From contig JACDOX010000085.1 in the NCBI GenBank assembly GCA_014549065.1, forward strand, positions 1,786,241-1,850,240: a DNA stretch of 64,000 nucleotides. Reading direction: 5' to 3'. The stretch is from Cardinalis cardinalis. Lineage: Eukaryota; Chordata; Aves; Passeriformes; Cardinalidae. The translations under genes were made by a program, and so were the position numbers. Positions within the stretch are counted from its first letter, which is position 1, and the number at the start of each line of letters is the position of its first letter. Shown in pieces: positions 62,044 through 64,000 of this stretch. A model generated the notes under the pieces. That model saw only the letters and a program-made list of their open reading frames with translations, did not search any database and was not told the DNA's origin.

Positions 62044-64000
62044 CTAAAAGAAATAAGACAAATCAATTTACTGATGCTCTGGTTTTTNAAAAAAGTACAA
62101 TTTCTCTGCTGTTAGGCAATAAAATACTCTAAGAGAATTCATCAGCCTGATTTGAAGCAACAAAAGGAGGCAAACTCTTACCTGGGAGGGGTGCAGGGCG
62201 TTCCTCAAACTGAATGAGGTCTGCAGACTCAAGAACCACAGGGTCAGGTCTCAGCTGGGGGGATGGCAGGCAGGAAGGAACTGGCTCACACAGGAGATCA
62301 ACAGGAGATGTGTTTGTGAGGCAAAGAAGTTCCTGCTCTGTTTGATTAGAAACTACAAAGATAAGGGAACATCTTTCAGAGCATCTGTAAGCTGTGAAGG
62401 TGTCACTACTGTCACAGGTAAATGTAAAGTCTCCAGATGCAAATCTGATGATTTCAGAACTATACTCTATTTGAAATACTAACACCAACCTAATTTAATT
62501 AAAGCTAATCAATCTCAGATTCATTTGCCGCATCAAGAGCATCTAAGTAAATTCTCATCACAATACATGAAACACTGCTAGCAGAAGCTGCTGCTGACCA
62601 CCCCTCTCTCATTAGCTTCATGTCCATAGACTTAAATTTCCACCAAATTCACCAACACTGCTTCCCTGGGAAGCATTACCCAGAAGCTCTCTCCCTATAT
62701 ATCTATATCTATCTATCCACACACACATTTATAGACTAGCAGCTCAGAACACAAGCCTAACCACCAACTCAGAGAAGTTCAACAAGCTTTCAAGCCAAAA
62801 TGCATATTTACACAAGTTCAGATTTACTAACTCACCTTTCCCCATGCTGCTTCAGTTATTCTGCTTATTTTCCCTAAGACAATAAATTCCTTATATAAAC
62901 CAACTTTGCATTACCATTGTTAGGCCCTCCTAGATTTAGTTCCATTGAGGAAGTGGATCCTTGGGTCTCCATAATATGTCCATNATTGTTAGCAAGTTGA
63001 TTTCCATGATCATCTACACGATCAGCAGGGGGAAAACTAGGTGAGCTAAAACGAGCTACAAAAAGGCAAGTTCATTTGGTTAGTTAACTCAAGCTGCCTC
63101 TTAAAAACTATAAAAGAAGACTAAGATACTACTCAAAATGGAAATGGCTTACTTTTCATATCATTCTTCAGGACTACAATTCTCTTATGGCCATGTCCTT
63201 TAATCCAGACCACCTATTAAGAAGGAAGCAGAGTTGAACATCAGCACATGCTAAGCTCAAAGCATCTGCTCACTGCCCTTCATCCAGCTTTGCACTGACA
63301 TGATTTCCAACAGTAAACTAAAGCACATTGCTAATTTGTACCACACTACTCAAGTAAAGGCTCAAAGTAATTGATACCAAAAGCAAACTATAGTGCNAGA
63401 AAGTATAGTAAATAAACATGAATGAAACTAAATGTTTAAACATGGAGCTGAAAAATTCCTTTTTGTCACTCTTCAGAAAGATTGGCCTACTTAAAGGAAA
63501 TACTCAAGCCACAAACTATGTCACAGAATTGTCCCAGAGCACTTAGAATGTGTATGACAGAACATGACACTTGTGACAAGGTCCCAGAATTCACTCCCAA
63601 ACCCAATAATGCACTCTGATCAAAATGAAGGTTCANTACTGTAGAACCATTCACTCACACAGACAGAAAATCAATTCTCTCACTCAGAGATGCCAGGGAT
63701 GTTTACAGCCTTACTAGGAACAGTTCTTAAGCAAAATTTCACCAAAACACATGTGCTGCTTAATTTTCTTTTCCTGATTTCTCAGAAGTGTGTTAAAAAT
63801 ACAACTGGTATAAGCTTCTCTGAAGAAGGTAATTATTCCAGTAAGTCACCCCAACTAACAAAAACTGTGGTTGTGCAACTACTTTTAATCCATACAGAAA
63901 TCTCAATGTAATTGTGCAAAACTGAGTTCTTCACACCTGTGGAATTGCTCCCAAGAGCTCTTCTAAATTATTGCATCCATATGTTTTAGGCTGCAGCACT
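61811..64000 (-). CDS. MARF1: MARF1 C-terminal part (meiosis regulator and mRNA stability factor 1), five exons, partial
   Basis: MARF1 (KIAA0430, limkain b1) is a germ-line RNA regulator with a NYN-type RNase domain, RRMs and a series of LOTUS/OST-HTH domains. It controls oocyte meiosis and retrotransposon levels in mouse. Only its end is here. Exons 63937-64000+, 63153-63213, 62915-63055, 62182-62352 and 61811-62043 join in phase into 222 residues plus TAA. The first encodes YGCNNLEELLGAIPQ, typical of a LOTUS helix, continued by VVWIKGHGHKRIVVLKNDMK. The rest is a low-complexity acidic/serine-rich tail ending KKQHKNKVKLAANFSLAPVT-KL, which I recognise as the conserved MARF1 C-terminus. Two Ns fall in codons: 62984 (NAT) and 61986 (ANG, Lys expected). 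The gene converges on BMERB1, as in mammals. Confidence 0.94.
62182..62352 (-). CDS. MARF1: MARF1 exon, acidic/proline-rich tail
   Basis: The acceptor is ATCTTTGTAG and the donor GTAAGA; the length is 171 bases (phase 1 to phase 1). The peptide includes SNQTEQELLCLTNTSPVDLL and DPVVLESADLIQFEERPAP. Because it is also a multiple of three, exon skipping would keep the frame. Confidence 0.92.
62915..63055 (-). CDS. MARF1: MARF1 exon, serine/asparagine-rich tail
   Basis: The acceptor is CTTTTTGTAG and the donor GTAATG; the length is 141 bases (phase 1 to phase 1, so the exon can be skipped in frame). The peptide begins RFSSPSFPPADRVDDHGNQ and includes GHIMETQGSTSSMELNLGG. It has no recognised fold. 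N at 62984 affects the first base of one codon. Confidence 0.9.
63153..63213 (-). CDS. MARF1: MARF1 exon VVWIKGHGHKRIVVLKNDMK
   Basis: The acceptor is TTCTTAATAG and the donor GTAAGC. It encodes 20 codons plus one base and completes the LOTUS-like fold started in the preceding exon: a basic strand-turn-strand segment rich in K, H and V. Confidence 0.9.
63937..64000 (-). CDS. MARF1: MARF1 exon with LOTUS-domain start (cut by window edge)
   Basis: The exon ends CCACAG with donor GTGTGA at 63936 and is open to the window edge (21 codons plus one base). The peptide VLQPKTYGCNNLEELLGAIP fits the N-terminal part of a LOTUS domain. The acceptor lies beyond the window, unless CTGCAG at 63991-63996 is itself an acceptor, which I think less likely. 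Confidence 0.85.

Noticed and set aside
62129..62488. 119-codon - strand frame read as one exon
   Set aside because: Only 62182-62352 is exon. The flanks contain a clear acceptor (TTTGTAG) and donor (GTAAGA), and the phases fit the neighbouring MARF1 exons only with these boundaries.
1..64000. Search for a bacterial-type defence system, CRISPR array, phage, operon or endogenous retrovirus
   Set aside because: The window is vertebrate intron/exon DNA. I saw no regularly spaced repeat array, no operon-like set of ORFs, no paired LTRs and no gag/pol-like frame.

Overview
This is vertebrate nuclear DNA, most likely from a bird. It carries two clear 3' ends of avian CR1 LINE retroposons, GT-AG introns, a CpG-island promoter and a gene order known from human 16p13.11 (MPV17L, BMERB1, MARF1). 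The species cannot be named from the sequence. It is a draft assembly: isolated single Ns occur every few hundred bases, probably masked ambiguous or heterozygous calls, and one N-run of 382 bases sits inside a minisatellite.

Layout. (1) 1-399: end of the last intron and the terminal coding exon of MPV17L (+ strand), preceded by a (TATCC)n array; a probable 3'UTR and poly(A) signal reach about 1040. (2) 1040-10000: intergenic, no gene recognised, one short CR1 remnant. (3) 10013-10760: a G-rich pentamer array and a GC-rich promoter region, then BMERB1 exon 1. (4) 10417-53815: complete BMERB1 (formerly C16orf45), six coding exons on the + strand whose splice phases join into one 204-residue protein. 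Introns 1 and 2 (22.5 and 15.1 kb) hold CR1 fragments, small tandem duplications, microsatellites and a 40-bp minisatellite. (5) 53816-59600: BMERB1 3'UTR, then a convergent intergenic spacer with two local tandem duplications and a perfect hairpin. (6) 59600-64000: the 3' end of MARF1 on the - strand, with five exons whose phases also join (222 residues visible), ending in a long 3'UTR. The gene continues past the right edge.

The three genes are not known to act together. MPV17L is a small organelle membrane protein, BMERB1 a Rab-binding-type bMERB coiled-coil protein, and MARF1 an RNA regulator/RNase of the germ line. What joins them is conserved synteny. I found no bacterial-type system, CRISPR array, intact transposon, tRNA or rRNA. 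The best leads are a CaaX-type C-terminus on BMERB1, overlapping upstream ORFs and a G-quadruplex-type repeat at its promoter, a possible intron-retention form that would lose the CaaX motif, and the collapsed 40-bp minisatellite in intron 1.
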